From Kiritimatiellaceae bacterium (GTDB taxonomy: Bacteria; Verrucomicrobiota; Kiritimatiellia; Kiritimatiellales; Tichowtungiaceae): a DNA stretch of 64,000 nucleotides. The notes below the pieces were generated by a model. It had not been told where the DNA came from and searched no databases. It was given only the letters and a program-made list of their open reading frames with translations. The stretch covers positions 333,729-397,728 of the forward strand of contig JABFQY010000003.1 of the NCBI GenBank assembly GCA_013141415.1, given 5' to 3'. The position numbers and the translations under genes are program-made. Positions 1 through 7,516 of the stretch are shown piece by piece. How positions within the stretch are numbered: the first letter of the stretch is position 1; each line of letters starts with the position of its first letter.

Positions 1-298
1 CATTTCATGAATGGACTCCGGTTAAAGAGTGGCAAGGTGAGGACAGAGGACGGAGGACAGCAGACCGCAAGAAGTGGTTCCAAGGATCAGGAACGTAGTG
101 ACAGATGACAGGAAACAATTTGAAACCGTCACCGATGAGAAGCCTGCAAATAAAGGGCGATACCGCTTATGACACTTCTTATAGTATATATAAATAATAT
201 ATATAAGAGAGAGCGGAGCCGCGCACAGCCACATCCATAATACCGTATGGTGACGGGAAAATACTTTTTTAAGTGCAGTGTCACGCGTCAGTCTGTCA
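1..298. other. Non-coding stretch left of the primase-helicase gene
   Basis: I see no convincing gene. The stretch holds GAGGACAGAGGACGG-type short tandem repeats at about 38-60 and a related GTGACAGATGACAGG at about 97-112, similar to repeats found inside genes to the right. An AT-rich imperfect inverted repeat lies at 178-207. An ATG on the minus strand at 8-6 has a GGAG seven bases upstream and could start the next leftward gene, but only a few bases are in view. Confidence 0.4.
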
Positions 299-2404
299 TT
301 AAAAAGGTGTTGTTCCATCGCCAGTTCCTTTCGTAAGTTCCTGAACATCAATACTCCAGATGCGACGAGCGCCCGTGCGCGTTTGTGACAGCGAATAGTT
401 TTGCGATGCCAACTTGGATAACTCCCGACCTACCTTGTCCGGTGTGTATTTGGCCGCAATGCCGGCAAGACCGTCGTCGTCGTTGAGCATGGCGCTGAGA
501 AGTTCGGTTGCTGATCCCGTCCAAACATCGGAAACCTGTCCCTCGAAAAATTTCAATAAGACCTCAAGGAACGAATAGGCACTGGATGAATGACGGGCCG
601 CTTCAAATAGCGACGCCTCACAGTACGTTTGAACACCGTAACGGGAATCGCCAAGGACTTTGTCCGGCGGCGTCCAGTTGAGAAGCCAGCGTAAGAAAAA
701 GGGTAATTCCGCCTGAATGATTTCCGCGACGTTACGGGGAAAAGTGAAGGAATCCCGATCAGCTACACGAAACAGATTGATTTTGTCCCGGTTCGATAAA
801 TCCACGTCCGGCAAAATACGAATAGACTCCGGATCGGTATTACACGTCACTACCACTCGGCCATTCCACTCGATCAACTTGTCCACCCGGTACTTCTCGC
901 GGACTGAAAAAGTACGATTGGCCGCCATTTTTTTAATGAGCGCTGAAAAGCGCAGATGGGTTTTGGTATCGGTCAACGGAACCACATCGTCTACTGCCCA
1001 GACAGCGCTGTTAAACAAGTGACTGTTGAAATTATCCTCACCGGACAAAAAGTTACTGGCGTCGATATGACCACCGAAAATTCGTGAAAGTATTGCGGTA
1101 GAGAGCAGTGTCTTTCCGGTATTCGGGGCACCGGCAAAAAATGAAGCCTGACCGGGAAGCATACAACCATCGAGCGCAGAGGCATACCAGCGACGAAGCC
1201 ATGCGTAAAAATAGTCCAACTGCTCAACCGGATCGAATAGCGTTTGAAAATACGAACTCAACCACGGGAAATCACGGGAAGGATCAACCTGTGAATCCTC
1301 CGAAGGTTGGAACATTTCGACGGTAGATGTGTTTAACACCCGCTGGCCGTTGACGATGACGATGCCTTTGGGGCGGTGAATCAGAGGTGCGGCACAGGCA
1401 ATGTATTGCTGTTTTCGGATACGATTAAGGGCCAAAACAACCTCACTGGCAGCAGAACCGCGAGGAACTGTAGAACTAAGGCCGCGCTCTGCCTGTAGGT
1501 CATTCGCCATGTCCGATTTGTTTGTGGCTTGCCACTGCCCGTTTGAAAGTTGCGTCCAGTATTCACGCCCGTCAAAATAGACTTCAGTGACCGCACCACC
1601 GACCCGGTCGGCTTCAAACTGATTTACAAACTGTCTTCCAAGGATTGCTGACCACGGGACAAAAGCCTGCCCCCCTGTAAAGCATTGCATGCCAGATTCA
1701 CGAATGACGGCGGCGGTTTGATTATCCGCGGATGAATCCCAAAAACGAACCCCACGAACACCGACAGCGAACTCACCTTGCCAGCGACCGGGATACTGCT
1801 TTTCAACTTCGGCAGCAACGCGGTCAATCGGGATCGGATCACCTAGCTTGTTCCATGCGTAGTTGTGGGAGGATTCAATCGCCCACTGCATGATGAAGGC
1901 TGACGGGATTACATCGTCCGAAAGATGAACCCAGTCGGTACCAGATTCATAGTATTTACAGGGATCCACAAGAGCTTCTTCATCGAGTCCGACCAGAATC
2001 TTTGCGAGTTTCAACTTTTTCTTCACATGCCGCATGAGCTTTGCGGTGAGGTCATTGCGATGAAGAGGAAACGGGGTTTCGAGTTTCCAAAGAAGACGGG
2101 CGCCACCGGAAAATGTACGGCTGAGATACTGCGGACGGAAATCACCACACCGCGACAAGACGGTATCGCGCATGTGCTGGTCGACCTGGCCGTCGTAGTC
2201 AGCAACGAACCAATGTAGTAAAACAGCGGGATTATTTTTCGAGTCAATCCGAAGAGATTGAAGAACACCCTCAAAGCCCGAAAAATAACAGTGGTCGGTG
2301 TCCGAATTATTCCAGTCCGGTTTCGACGGCGCAATGGTTGTTGTTTCCCAGGGAAAGCACTGTTTGGCGCGCGAAGCGGACAGGTTTTTGATTGCGAGAA
2401 GCAT
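299..2404 (-). CDS. Primase-helicase (AEP-like N-terminus, SF3/DUF5906-type helicase C-terminus)
   Basis: This 701-residue protein probably primes and unwinds DNA for replication of the element. The N-terminal 200 residues contain an acidic ADYDG segment and an SGGARLLWKLE segment resembling archaeo-eukaryotic-type primases of mobile elements. The C-terminal half has a clear P-loop, AGAPNTGKT (Lys at about 431), followed some 50 residues later by the acidic AVDDV, then a conserved VVTCNTDPES stretch typical of phage superfamily-3 (D5-like) helicases. It is the last gene of a leftward cassette, 17 bp after the DNA polymerase gene, so it is probably co-transcribed with it. Length fits primase-helicases of this kind. 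The helicase half is secure from the motifs. The primase half is inferred from position and weak motifs; a true polymerase activity as in NrS-1-type enzymes cannot be excluded. Confidence 0.75.
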   Translation of the reverse strand: MLLAIKNLSASRAKQCFPWETTTIAPSKPDWNNSDTDHCYFSGFEGVLQSLRIDSKNNPAVLLHWFVADYDGQVDQHMRDTVLSRCGDFRPQYLSRTFSGGARLLWKLETPFPLHRNDLTAKLMRHVKKKLKLAKILVGLDEEALVDPCKYYESGTDWVHLSDDVIPSAFIMQWAIESSHNYAWNKLGDPIPIDRVAAEVEKQYPGRWQGEFAVGVRGVRFWDSSADNQTAAVIRESGMQCFTGGQAFVPWSAILGRQFVNQFEADRVGGAVTEVYFDGREYWTQLSNGQWQATNKSDMANDLQAERGLSSTVPRGSAASEVVLALNRIRKQQYIACAAPLIHRPKGIVIVNGQRVLNTSTVEMFQPSEDSQVDPSRDFPWLSSYFQTLFDPVEQLDYFYAWLRRWYASALDGCMLPGQASFFAGAPNTGKTLLSTAILSRIFGGHIDASNFLSGEDNFNSHLFNSAVWAVDDVVPLTDTKTHLRFSALIKKMAANRTFSVREKYRVDKLIEWNGRVVVTCNTDPESIRILPDVDLSNRDKINLFRVADRDSFTFPRNVAEIIQAELPFFLRWLLNWTPPDKVLGDSRYGVQTYCEASLFEAARHSSSAYSFLEVLLKFFEGQVSDVWTGSATELLSAMLNDDDGLAGIAAKYTPDKVGRELSKLASQNYSLSQTRTGARRIWSIDVQELTKGTGDGTTPF

Positions 2405-2421
2405 AGAACTCCTTTGGTGTA

Positions 2422-4371
2422 TTATTTGGTGTAACAGGTTGAAATTTTGGATTCAGCGGCGACAGGACAGCCGGACAGCCATGCGGGTGTGGTGGACATG
2501 ATGGCTTGAATCTGTTCGCGCGCTTCGGTTGCATGGGATTCCGGGACTTCTACGATGACTTCGTCGTGCACATGAAAAACGATGCGCCCTATACCAGCGC
2601 GATGGATTTGAAGAAGGTGCTCGGCAAAGAGATCACGGGCGGTGGCCTGGACAAGATTTTCAGCCAACAAGCAACCGTAGAGACTGCGCAGTTTTCCACC
2701 CCGTTCGGTAGCAGCGGCATAATAACCACGCGGCGTCTTGGCCACATTGAAATACCGCAACACCCGGCCCGAAGGCAGTTCGATGGAATAGTCACTGCCC
2801 GCACTGCGTTTGAAGTCACGGTCAAGCTGGTTCCAAAGTCTGGAAATTCGGGGATTCTTTGAGCGGAAATCCGCAACGATTTGTTTTGCATCGGCAAACG
2901 AGATGTCTATTCCACCGAGATTTTTTGCTACGGTGACAAACTTTTCCGGCCCGCAACCATAGCCAAGTCCAAGCACTCTTGCTTTGGCAAGGGCGCGTTT
3001 ATCGGGATCCACTTCTTTCAACGGGCGGGGATCGGAATAACCCATCGTTGAACGGGCATGGGCTTCGTAAATGTCCACACCACTGCGAACTAGCGACAGA
3101 AAAGCCTCATCTTCAATCAGCCATGCGAGAATGCGCGGTTCAATCTGGCAGAGGTCGGCGATGATAAAAACGTTGTCGTTCGAAGGTTGAAAACAACTGC
3201 GCAGATTCACACCGAACAGTTCACCACGCGGCATGTTTTGCACATTGAAACCAGCATCACCAGACCAGCGACCCGGAACAGCACCGAAGTATTTCAAGCC
3301 ATACGGGAAGCGGTCGAATGCCGGCAGAATGCGATCAGAAAACGGGGAAAGTGAGGGCTTGTTCAGAGTTACGGCGCGGGAACGGATGGTGTAGAAGCGG
3401 GAAAGCAGCATATTGGTGCGACGAAAGACGCGCATAGCTTCGACCCAAGGATATTCAGGGCCATATTTTTCTTCCCAGGCTTCGCACTCGGGATCGTCTA
3501 ATGCGAGTGAAAGTGGGCATGGGATGGCGGCAGCACGGCAGGCTTCGGCAAGCTTTCTGTGCGAAAGCGGTGTATCAATATCAAGATCATCAACCCACGG
3601 AAGCAGTTCAGCCGCATAGAATCGTTGCTGTTCGAGAGACTTAATCGCCTTGTCGAGTTCCCGGATATTAACCCCAATCCCTTGCTGTCCCCACTGGAAT
3701 GTCAGCGTCGCCAACTCCTGTTCATCCTTCGGCCACTGGTGATTAAATTTTTCCCAAAGCAGGAAGCAGAGCCGCGCATCTTCAAGGGCGTAAGCAAACA
3801 TGGCTTCATTGCCAAACAGATCGGCACCGGATTGTCCGCTTGCCTTACTGCGCTGGGTTTTATCCACGTCAATTCCAAGGAGTTGCTTACAGGCTCCTTT
3901 GAGGGAACGGGGAGCGGAGAGATAAACTGCAAGGGATGCGGTACAACGCCAGACTGGAGACTTGAAACTTGAAACCTGAAACTTGATATCGGGAATGATG
4001 CCCTGCTCTTGCAGGCGTTTAAAAACAAGTGAGTCAAAGGCGGCGTTGTGAGCAACGAGGATGGCGTTTTCGAAAAGGTGCCACTGATCAAAATCCTTTG
4101 GGTGGCCAACCCAGCGGAACGGAGTTCCGGGTGCAGGAGTATCAGGTGTCGGGTGGCAGGTGTCAGAAGATTGGGAGCCGAGGTCACGGCCCTCGGCTAC
4201 AGAAGACGGGATCACGCCATAGACGGACATGAGGTAGCAGTCGAATTTCGGGTGATGAACGTAAGACCACGCGTCCATCTTTTTCAGGGAATAGTCGCGG
4301 TCGTAGTAGGTTTCGAAGTCGACCGCCAGCGTTGCTGTCGTGGTTGTCGAGTGTCGGGTGTCGAGTGGCAT
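2422..4371 (-). CDS. Phage-type family A DNA polymerase with 3'-5' exonuclease domain
   Basis: This replicative polymerase of 649 residues shows an N-terminal exonuclease motif, AVDFETY (Asp18, Glu20). It has the family A polymerase motifs in order: motif A IIADLCQIEPR (Asp406), the motif B region KARVLGLGYGCG, and motif C HVHDEV (Asp603). It belongs to the short phage polymerases without a 5' nuclease domain. Upstream on the same strand, after 96 bp with two hairpins, is the 264-residue ssDNA-binding candidate; downstream is the primase-helicase. The exonuclease region carries two in-frame low-complexity insertions: residues encoded at 4138-4201 (QSSDTCHPTPDTP plus hairpin-coded AEGRDLGS) and at 3958-3990. 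The first codons also lie in a repeat, so the true start could be slightly downstream, but no better ATG precedes the DFETY motif. Identification is firm; the effect of the insertions is unknown. Confidence 0.9.
   Translation of the reverse strand: MPLDTRHSTTTTATLAVDFETYYDRDYSLKKMDAWSYVHHPKFDCYLMSVYGVIPSSVAEGRDLGSQSSDTCHPTPDTPAPGTPFRWVGHPKDFDQWHLFENAILVAHNAAFDSLVFKRLQEQGIIPDIKFQVSSFKSPVWRCTASLAVYLSAPRSLKGACKQLLGIDVDKTQRSKASGQSGADLFGNEAMFAYALEDARLCFLLWEKFNHQWPKDEQELATLTFQWGQQGIGVNIRELDKAIKSLEQQRFYAAELLPWVDDLDIDTPLSHRKLAEACRAAAIPCPLSLALDDPECEAWEEKYGPEYPWVEAMRVFRRTNMLLSRFYTIRSRAVTLNKPSLSPFSDRILPAFDRFPYGLKYFGAVPGRWSGDAGFNVQNMPRGELFGVNLRSCFQPSNDNVFIIADLCQIEPRILAWLIEDEAFLSLVRSGVDIYEAHARSTMGYSDPRPLKEVDPDKRALAKARVLGLGYGCGPEKFVTVAKNLGGIDISFADAKQIVADFRSKNPRISRLWNQLDRDFKRSAGSDYSIELPSGRVLRYFNVAKTPRGYYAAATERGGKLRSLYGCLLAENLVQATARDLFAEHLLQIHRAGIGRIVFHVHDEVIVEVPESHATEAREQIQAIMSTTPAWLSGCPVAAESKISTCYTK
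3958..3990. repeat. In-frame tandem ACTTGAAAC-type repeat in the polymerase gene
   Basis: The + strand reads ACTTGAAACTTGAAACCTGA and continues in the same style, a degenerate 9-10 bp unit repeated about three times. In the polymerase frame it encodes KFQVSSFKS. It differs from the GGTGTC-type repeats in neighbouring genes but has the same character: short, degenerate and tolerated in frame. Confidence 0.6.
4138..4201. repeat. Composite repeat plus hairpin inserted in frame in the polymerase gene
   Basis: Positions 4143-4166 are GGTGTC/GGTGGC units in tandem. They are followed by the inverted repeat GCCGAGG...CCTCGGC at about 4178-4198. Together they encode the low-complexity segment AEGRDLGSQSSDTCHPTPD between the first exonuclease motif and the next conserved block. 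The same GGTGTC unit recurs at 4343-4370, 5142-5169 and 7095-7130. Confidence 0.65.
4343..4370. repeat. GTGTCGGGTGTCGAGTGGCA repeat at the polymerase start
   Basis: Three degenerate GTGTC(G/A)(G/A) units span the first codons of the polymerase gene and encode PLDTRHST on the minus strand. The unit is the same as in the 4138-4201 insertion. Confidence 0.6.
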
Positions 4372-4414
4372 AGGAAAGACCTTAGGCTATGGGCTTTTGG
4401 CTTTAGGAAGAGAG

Positions 4415-4461
4415 CCCCGGGGTGGCGAACCACCCCGAGGAATGCGACGAGGGCGTCGCAT
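4415..4461. repeat. Two adjacent hairpins in the intergenic gap
   Basis: The first hairpin has a 7-bp perfect stem, GGGGTGG-CGAA-CCACCCC (4419-4436), extendable to 8 bp. The second is ATGCGAC...GTCGCAT (4442-4461). Neither is followed by a T-run, so they are not obvious terminators. They resemble REP-type palindromes and sit between the 264-residue gene and the polymerase gene. Confidence 0.6.
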
Positions 4462-4467
4462 CTACGT

Positions 4468-5262
4468 TCACAGTAGCGTGGTGATGAATGCGATAAATTC
4501 ATCAGAATGCTTGCCGTGTTGGCGCAGACGGGGAACGAATACGAGATTCGTGCCCAGTTTTTCCCGACGAACCTGCAACGTCCATTTACCTTTATGCAGC
4601 TCAGGCAATCCGGTGTCCTTATTGCGCAACGCAAAGCGCGCTGCGGTATTGATCGCCTTGCCTGCCCGGCTGTATGAAGTTCCCTTCATTGTCCAGAGTG
4701 CCAGCTCGTACGCTTTGCCGTCCGGTCCCTGAATGGAAAACTCTTCGGCCAGTGCGTCGGTCGGTGCCTCAATGAGAAGCAGCGCGGTAAGAATCGGACG
4801 CCACGGAGGCGGGGCATCGTCGCGCCAGTCCAGCCATCCACCACGGGCGGTGACTTCTTCCAGCGTTTCCACTGTCTCGGGCATATCCTCGCTACCGTAC
4901 TCAACATTTTCCTGAAACTGTTTCTTCGCATTCAGGACGGTGACGTTCAGCGGAGCACCCCAGATTTTGGGATCTTCAGATGCCGGCAGCAGAATCATGT
5001 CCTTGTTCAACACAATCGAACCGGCTTCAAAATCTTCCGAAAGCGGCCCAACGCTCTGAATGATATTGATACGCGGCAAACGGAAATCGCCTTCCTGATA
5101 GTCGCCCGAAATTCCACCCATCGGCGGAATTTCAGAGTTGCCGGTTGTCAGTTGGCGGGTGTCAGTTTTAGGGACAACTGCGGGGACAGCGGCAGGGATG
5201 CCGCTTCCACTCTCCGATTCTGCGGTGGTCGGTTTGTCTTTTTTGAATGATGTGGTAGCCAT
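4468..5262 (-). CDS. Unrecognised replication-cassette protein, possibly ssDNA-binding
   Basis: I do not recognise a family in this 264-residue protein. Residues 1-50 are low complexity (Ala, Pro, Thr, Ser) and include a repeat-coded segment, TDTRQLTTGNS. The rest looks like a compact soluble fold with GDFRLPRINIIQ near the start and a C-terminal block WTLQVRREKLGTNLVFVPR. There is no signal peptide or membrane segment. Upstream is a good ribosome site (AAGGAG, then ATG at 5262). It lies between the Cas4-like nuclease gene (14 bp gap) and the polymerase gene. In many phage cassettes this slot is held by a single-strand DNA-binding or annealing protein (for example DUF2815). That is the reason for the suggestion; sequence similarity to such a family is not evident to me. 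Confidence 0.6.
   Translation of the reverse strand: MATTSFKKDKPTTAESESGSGIPAAVPAVVPKTDTRQLTTGNSEIPPMGGISGDYQEGDFRLPRINIIQSVGPLSEDFEAGSIVLNKDMILLPASEDPKIWGAPLNVTVLNAKKQFQENVEYGSEDMPETVETLEEVTARGGWLDWRDDAPPPWRPILTALLLIEAPTDALAEEFSIQGPDGKAYELALWTMKGTSYSRAGKAINTAARFALRNKDTGLPELHKGKWTLQVRREKLGTNLVFVPRLRQHGKHSDEFIAFITTLL
5142..5169. repeat. GGTTGTCAGTTGGCGGGTGT repeat within the 264-residue gene
   Basis: Degenerate (G)GTGTCAGT/TGGCGGGTGTC units, in frame, encode KTDTRQLTTGN in the low-complexity N-terminus. It is the same class as the repeats at 4138-4201 and 7095-7130. Confidence 0.55.
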
Positions 5263-5276
5263 TTTGTTTCTCCTTG

Positions 5277-6374
5277 TTACTGGTTGTTTTGATGAGCTGT
5301 TTGCGTTTTTTCCTTGGCCAGATAGGAAACTTCAGAGCCGGATACACACAGTCCTTCGGCGGTGAGCAACTGGTTCATTTTCCTGACGGCCTCGGCGCCC
5401 TTCCCTCTCGCCTGAGATTTCTTGACGGCGGTTTCAAGCGCCGTGACTGAGATCGAGCAGGCGGTCAGAAATTCCTGGAGCGGAACGGAAAATTCCGCGT
5501 GTACAATGTCCCAGACCGCAACCAGTTCTTTGATGGTTCGCGGTCCGGAGCGATGGCGCAGTTCGTAGCCGAGGATTTCCTGCCCGTTTTGCACCATTTC
5601 CAGCGCATGGGCGCGGACGGATTCGGCCCACGCGGTCAATACCGGCGCAAGGTGAAGAGCCAACGCCATTTGATCGGGATGTGTTATTTGCGATGGATCA
5701 AGGATTGCCGGAAGCGCAAGCCGGTCGGGAAGCTGTTCTATTACCGCTAGGGCTTTGGCAGCCAGCGCGGGACAGCGAGCCTGTGCACCGCAGTAAGAAC
5801 AGTTTTCCGGATGGGGGCAATACGGACTGTGCGGGTCTTCCGCGAGCAGGATCACGGTAGCGACACGCGCCTGCATCCGCAGATAATCGGCTGTACGGCT
5901 GAAGGTATGCTCCGTGACCAGATCGCAACGGGGCTGGACGAAAACCACCTTGACCGCTTCAACTTCAAAAAGATCGAATGTGCCGAGCGCGTAAGCCCAG
6001 CCTTGCAGATTGACTGAGGCATCATCCACCGGCACCTTGCCCATTTTGTAATCAATGACGACGGCGGAATGTTGCCCGAGCAGGATCACGTCAGCCGTGC
6101 CGAAGGTTAGTCCGCAGACATCCACCTGCAATTCATTGAACCGCTTGCAGTCCGGAATGGATTCTTCTAATGCCTGGACATAATCCAGACAGAGCTGAAC
6201 CTGTATGGTCTGTTCCTCGTTGAGACCTTCCAAGTGGCCGGTATCGGCGGCACTGTGCATCATCGTGCCTTCATCGGCTGCCTTGGATGAACCGGGTCTA
6301 TTTGTCCAGTGCGGACAGAGCTCTTTGTTTTTCAGCGAGCTGGGGCTGTGTTTAGCGTGGAGTTTTTCGGTCAT
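5277..6374 (-). CDS. Cas4/RecB-like PD-(D/E)XK nuclease (DUF2800-like)
   Basis: This 365-residue protein has the core of a PD-(D/E)XK nuclease: GTADV (Asp95), then AVVIDYKMG (Asp108, Lys110), then QGWAYALG (Gln124, Trp126). One cysteine near the N-terminus (Cys20) and a C-terminal group (Cys186, Cys192, Cys195, Cys201) match the iron-sulfur arrangement of Cas4, AddB and phage DUF2800 proteins. The expected role is processing of DNA ends during element replication or recombination. Start ATG 6374 follows an AAGGAA ribosome site. It lies 22 bp after the ERCC4 nuclease gene and 14 bp before the 264-residue gene, in one leftward unit. The fold is well supported; polarity and partner are unknown. 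Confidence 0.8.
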   Translation of the reverse strand: MTEKLHAKHSPSSLKNKELCPHWTNRPGSSKAADEGTMMHSAADTGHLEGLNEEQTIQVQLCLDYVQALEESIPDCKRFNELQVDVCGLTFGTADVILLGQHSAVVIDYKMGKVPVDDASVNLQGWAYALGTFDLFEVEAVKVVFVQPRCDLVTEHTFSRTADYLRMQARVATVILLAEDPHSPYCPHPENCSYCGAQARCPALAAKALAVIEQLPDRLALPAILDPSQITHPDQMALALHLAPVLTAWAESVRAHALEMVQNGQEILGYELRHRSGPRTIKELVAVWDIVHAEFSVPLQEFLTACSISVTALETAVKKSQARGKGAEAVRKMNQLLTAEGLCVSGSEVSYLAKEKTQTAHQNNQ

Positions 6375-6396
6375 GGTTATTCCTTTTAGTTGTTGG

Positions 6397-6855
6397 TTAT
6401 TCGTCTTCCTGCTGCCTCAAATCTTCAAAACGGCGTTTTAGAAGGCGGTAGATGTCGCGGGTCGCTCCGAGCACATCACCGGAAAAAATGACGTGTACGT
6501 CGTGAAAGTATTCGAACTCTGAAAGCTGATGAAAGATGAAGTCCGGCCCGACTCTGCCGCCGGTGAAAAGGGAATAGTCAAAGTGCTCGATGTCTTCGCG
6601 GTTGGCTTCGACCACATAAAAGATGCGCGGCATGTTCTGGAGAGCACGGGCGCGGCGAATCTTTTTCAACTCGCGGCACCAGTTTTTCTGGATGGCCAGT
6701 GACTGAATGAGGTCGGGCAGTGATTTGCGCTCGATGGCAAAGCGAAACTGGTCGCCTTCAATGGCGTAGTCAAAGGTCTGAATAGTATTCCGGACAACGG
6801 CACAGCGGTCGAAGTCGAGGGGAAGCTGTTCGCGGGTGTCGATGCGGATTAACAT
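6397..6855 (-). CDS. ERCC4-domain nuclease
   Basis: This small protein of 152 residues consists essentially of one ERCC4 (XPF/Mus81-type) nuclease domain. Visible motifs are IDTRE at 5-9, EGDQFRFAIERKS (Asp35 and Glu42-Arg43-Lys44) and a following helical region RELKKIRRARAL. Such solitary domains occur in phage and island replication cassettes, where they are expected to cut branched DNA. The start follows GGAGGTGCCTC directly before ATG 6855. The gene overlaps the small upstream gene by 7 bp and is followed by the Cas4-like nuclease gene, so the pair may act together on recombination intermediates. No helix-hairpin-helix partner domain is attached. Confidence 0.85.
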   Translation of the reverse strand: MLIRIDTREQLPLDFDRCAVVRNTIQTFDYAIEGDQFRFAIERKSLPDLIQSLAIQKNWCRELKKIRRARALQNMPRIFYVVEANREDIEHFDYSLFTGGRVGPDFIFHQLSEFEYFHDVHVIFSGDVLGATRDIYRLLKRRFEDLRQQEDE

Positions 6856-7076
6856 GAGGCACCTCCGCAGGAAGAATTTTCACCACCCGCTTCGCTAGAG
6901 GAACAGCCGAGGGAGTCAGAGGGAGATTTCACCACGGAAGACACTGAAGACACGGAATCGACAGGGGGACATTCGGCGTGGAAGTCGAAACCAAATTCGT
7001 GCCAAAGCTGAGCAACAGATGCTTCGTCGCCATTGCGGGCAAGATCGAGAAGTTGGGAAAAGCGGGGATTATCCAC
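6849..7076 (-). CDS. Small hypothetical protein (75 aa), GTG start
   Basis: This is a 75-residue protein starting at GTG 7076, chosen because GGAGGC lies six bases upstream. A longer reading from 7124 would run through a tandem repeat and lacks a ribosome site. The first 32 residues (FSQLLDLARNGDEASVAQLW) are amphipathic and look like a folded helical unit. The rest is Ser/Gly/Cys-rich and partly encoded by a CACGGAAGACACTGAAGACA-type repeat. It overlaps the HTH gene by 8 bp and the ERCC4 nuclease gene by 7 bp, so translation is probably coupled. Function unknown. Confidence 0.5.
   Translation of the reverse strand: MDNPRFSQLLDLARNGDEASVAQLWHEFGFDFHAECPPVDSVSSVSSVVKSPSDSLGCSSSEAGGENSSCGGASC
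6928..6957. repeat. ACCACGGAAGACACTGAAGA repeat, in frame in the small gene
   Basis: Units of (A/C)AC(G/T)GAAGAC occur three times. They encode VSSVSSVVK in the 75-residue protein. This is a third repeat type in the same cassette, again without disrupting the frame. Confidence 0.55.
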
Positions 7077-7404
7077 GGGGAGCCTCCTTACGGGAGGTGG
7101 CAGGCGACAGGTGGCAGGTGGCACGGTGGCCGACCAGGGCGATGATGTCGGAACGGCGGAGACGGAATGCGCCGGGATAGAGTTCTACTTTTTCGAGGCG
7201 GCCCGCTTTAATGGTTCTCCAAAGCGTGGCGCGGCTTACATGAAGGAACGTTGCCGCTTCGCCCATTGAGAGTAAAAGTGGGCCGTTATCTAAAGGACGC
7301 GGCGATCCGTCCCTACCCTCCAGAATGGCAAGAGCGCTTGCCTTGGCTTCGTCGGTGGCGGTGAAGACCGCTCTGATGAGATCATCGTTGTTTGCTGGTT
7401 TCAT
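7069..7404 (-). CDS. Excisionase-like helix-turn-helix protein
   Basis: This 111-residue protein is a probable DNA-binding excisionase or regulator. It contains a MerR/excisionase-type winged helix, LLSMGEAATFLHVSRATLWR (about 44-63), followed by the wing TIKAGRLEKVELYPGAFRLRRSDI. A Gly/Arg/Asp-rich segment (EGRDGSPRPLDNG) just before the HTH is encoded by the palindrome at 7295-7312. The C-terminal tail (GHRATCHLSPATSRKEAP) is encoded by the tandem repeat at 7095-7130. The ribosome site GGAG lies seven bases before ATG 7404. It heads the leftward replication cassette, after a terminator of the preceding gene. Such proteins bend DNA for excision or activate early genes; which applies here is not shown. 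Confidence 0.75.
   Translation of the reverse strand: MKPANNDDLIRAVFTATDEAKASALAILEGRDGSPRPLDNGPLLLSMGEAATFLHVSRATLWRTIKAGRLEKVELYPGAFRLRRSDIIALVGHRATCHLSPATSRKEAPRG
7095..7130. repeat. GGTGGCAGGCGACAGGTGGC tandem repeat at the HTH gene 3' end
   Basis: Four degenerate GGTGGCA/GGCGACA units in a row encode the C-terminal residues RATCHLSPATS of the HTH protein in frame. It is the same family as the repeats at 4138-4201, 4343-4370 and 5142-5169. Confidence 0.6.
7295..7312. repeat. GGACG...CGTCC palindrome inside the HTH gene
   Basis: A short inverted repeat GGACG-N8-CGTCC is followed by CCTACCCTCC. It encodes EGRDGSPRPL just upstream of the HTH motif. It resembles a REP-type palindrome read in frame. 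Confidence 0.45.
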
Positions 7405-7433
7405 TTTCTGCTCCGTTCTTTTTGTGCGCGGAG

Positions 7434-7470
7434 CAAAAAAAACCTGCCCCGCGTTTAATACGGGACAGGT
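7434..7470 (-). terminator. Rho-independent terminator after the 309-aa gene
   Basis: On the minus strand a 10-bp stem with one mismatch (ACCTGTCCCG / CGGGGCAGGT, loop TATTAAACG) is followed directly by eight T residues. It lies 47 bp after the stop of the 7517-8446 gene and isolates it from the replication cassette. A second small hairpin (ATATGTG/CACATAT, 7489-7507) lies between. Confidence 0.8.
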
Positions 7471-7516
7471 CTATCAAGGAGCCGTGGTATATGTGGCGGG
7501 CACATATCCCATTATT

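Noticed and set aside
22-351. A 109-codon minus-strand frame overlapping the 3' end of the primase-helicase gene
   Set aside because: It runs through AT-rich and tandem-repeat DNA, has odd composition and overlaps the primase-helicase C-terminus in another frame. No ribosome site or family resemblance.
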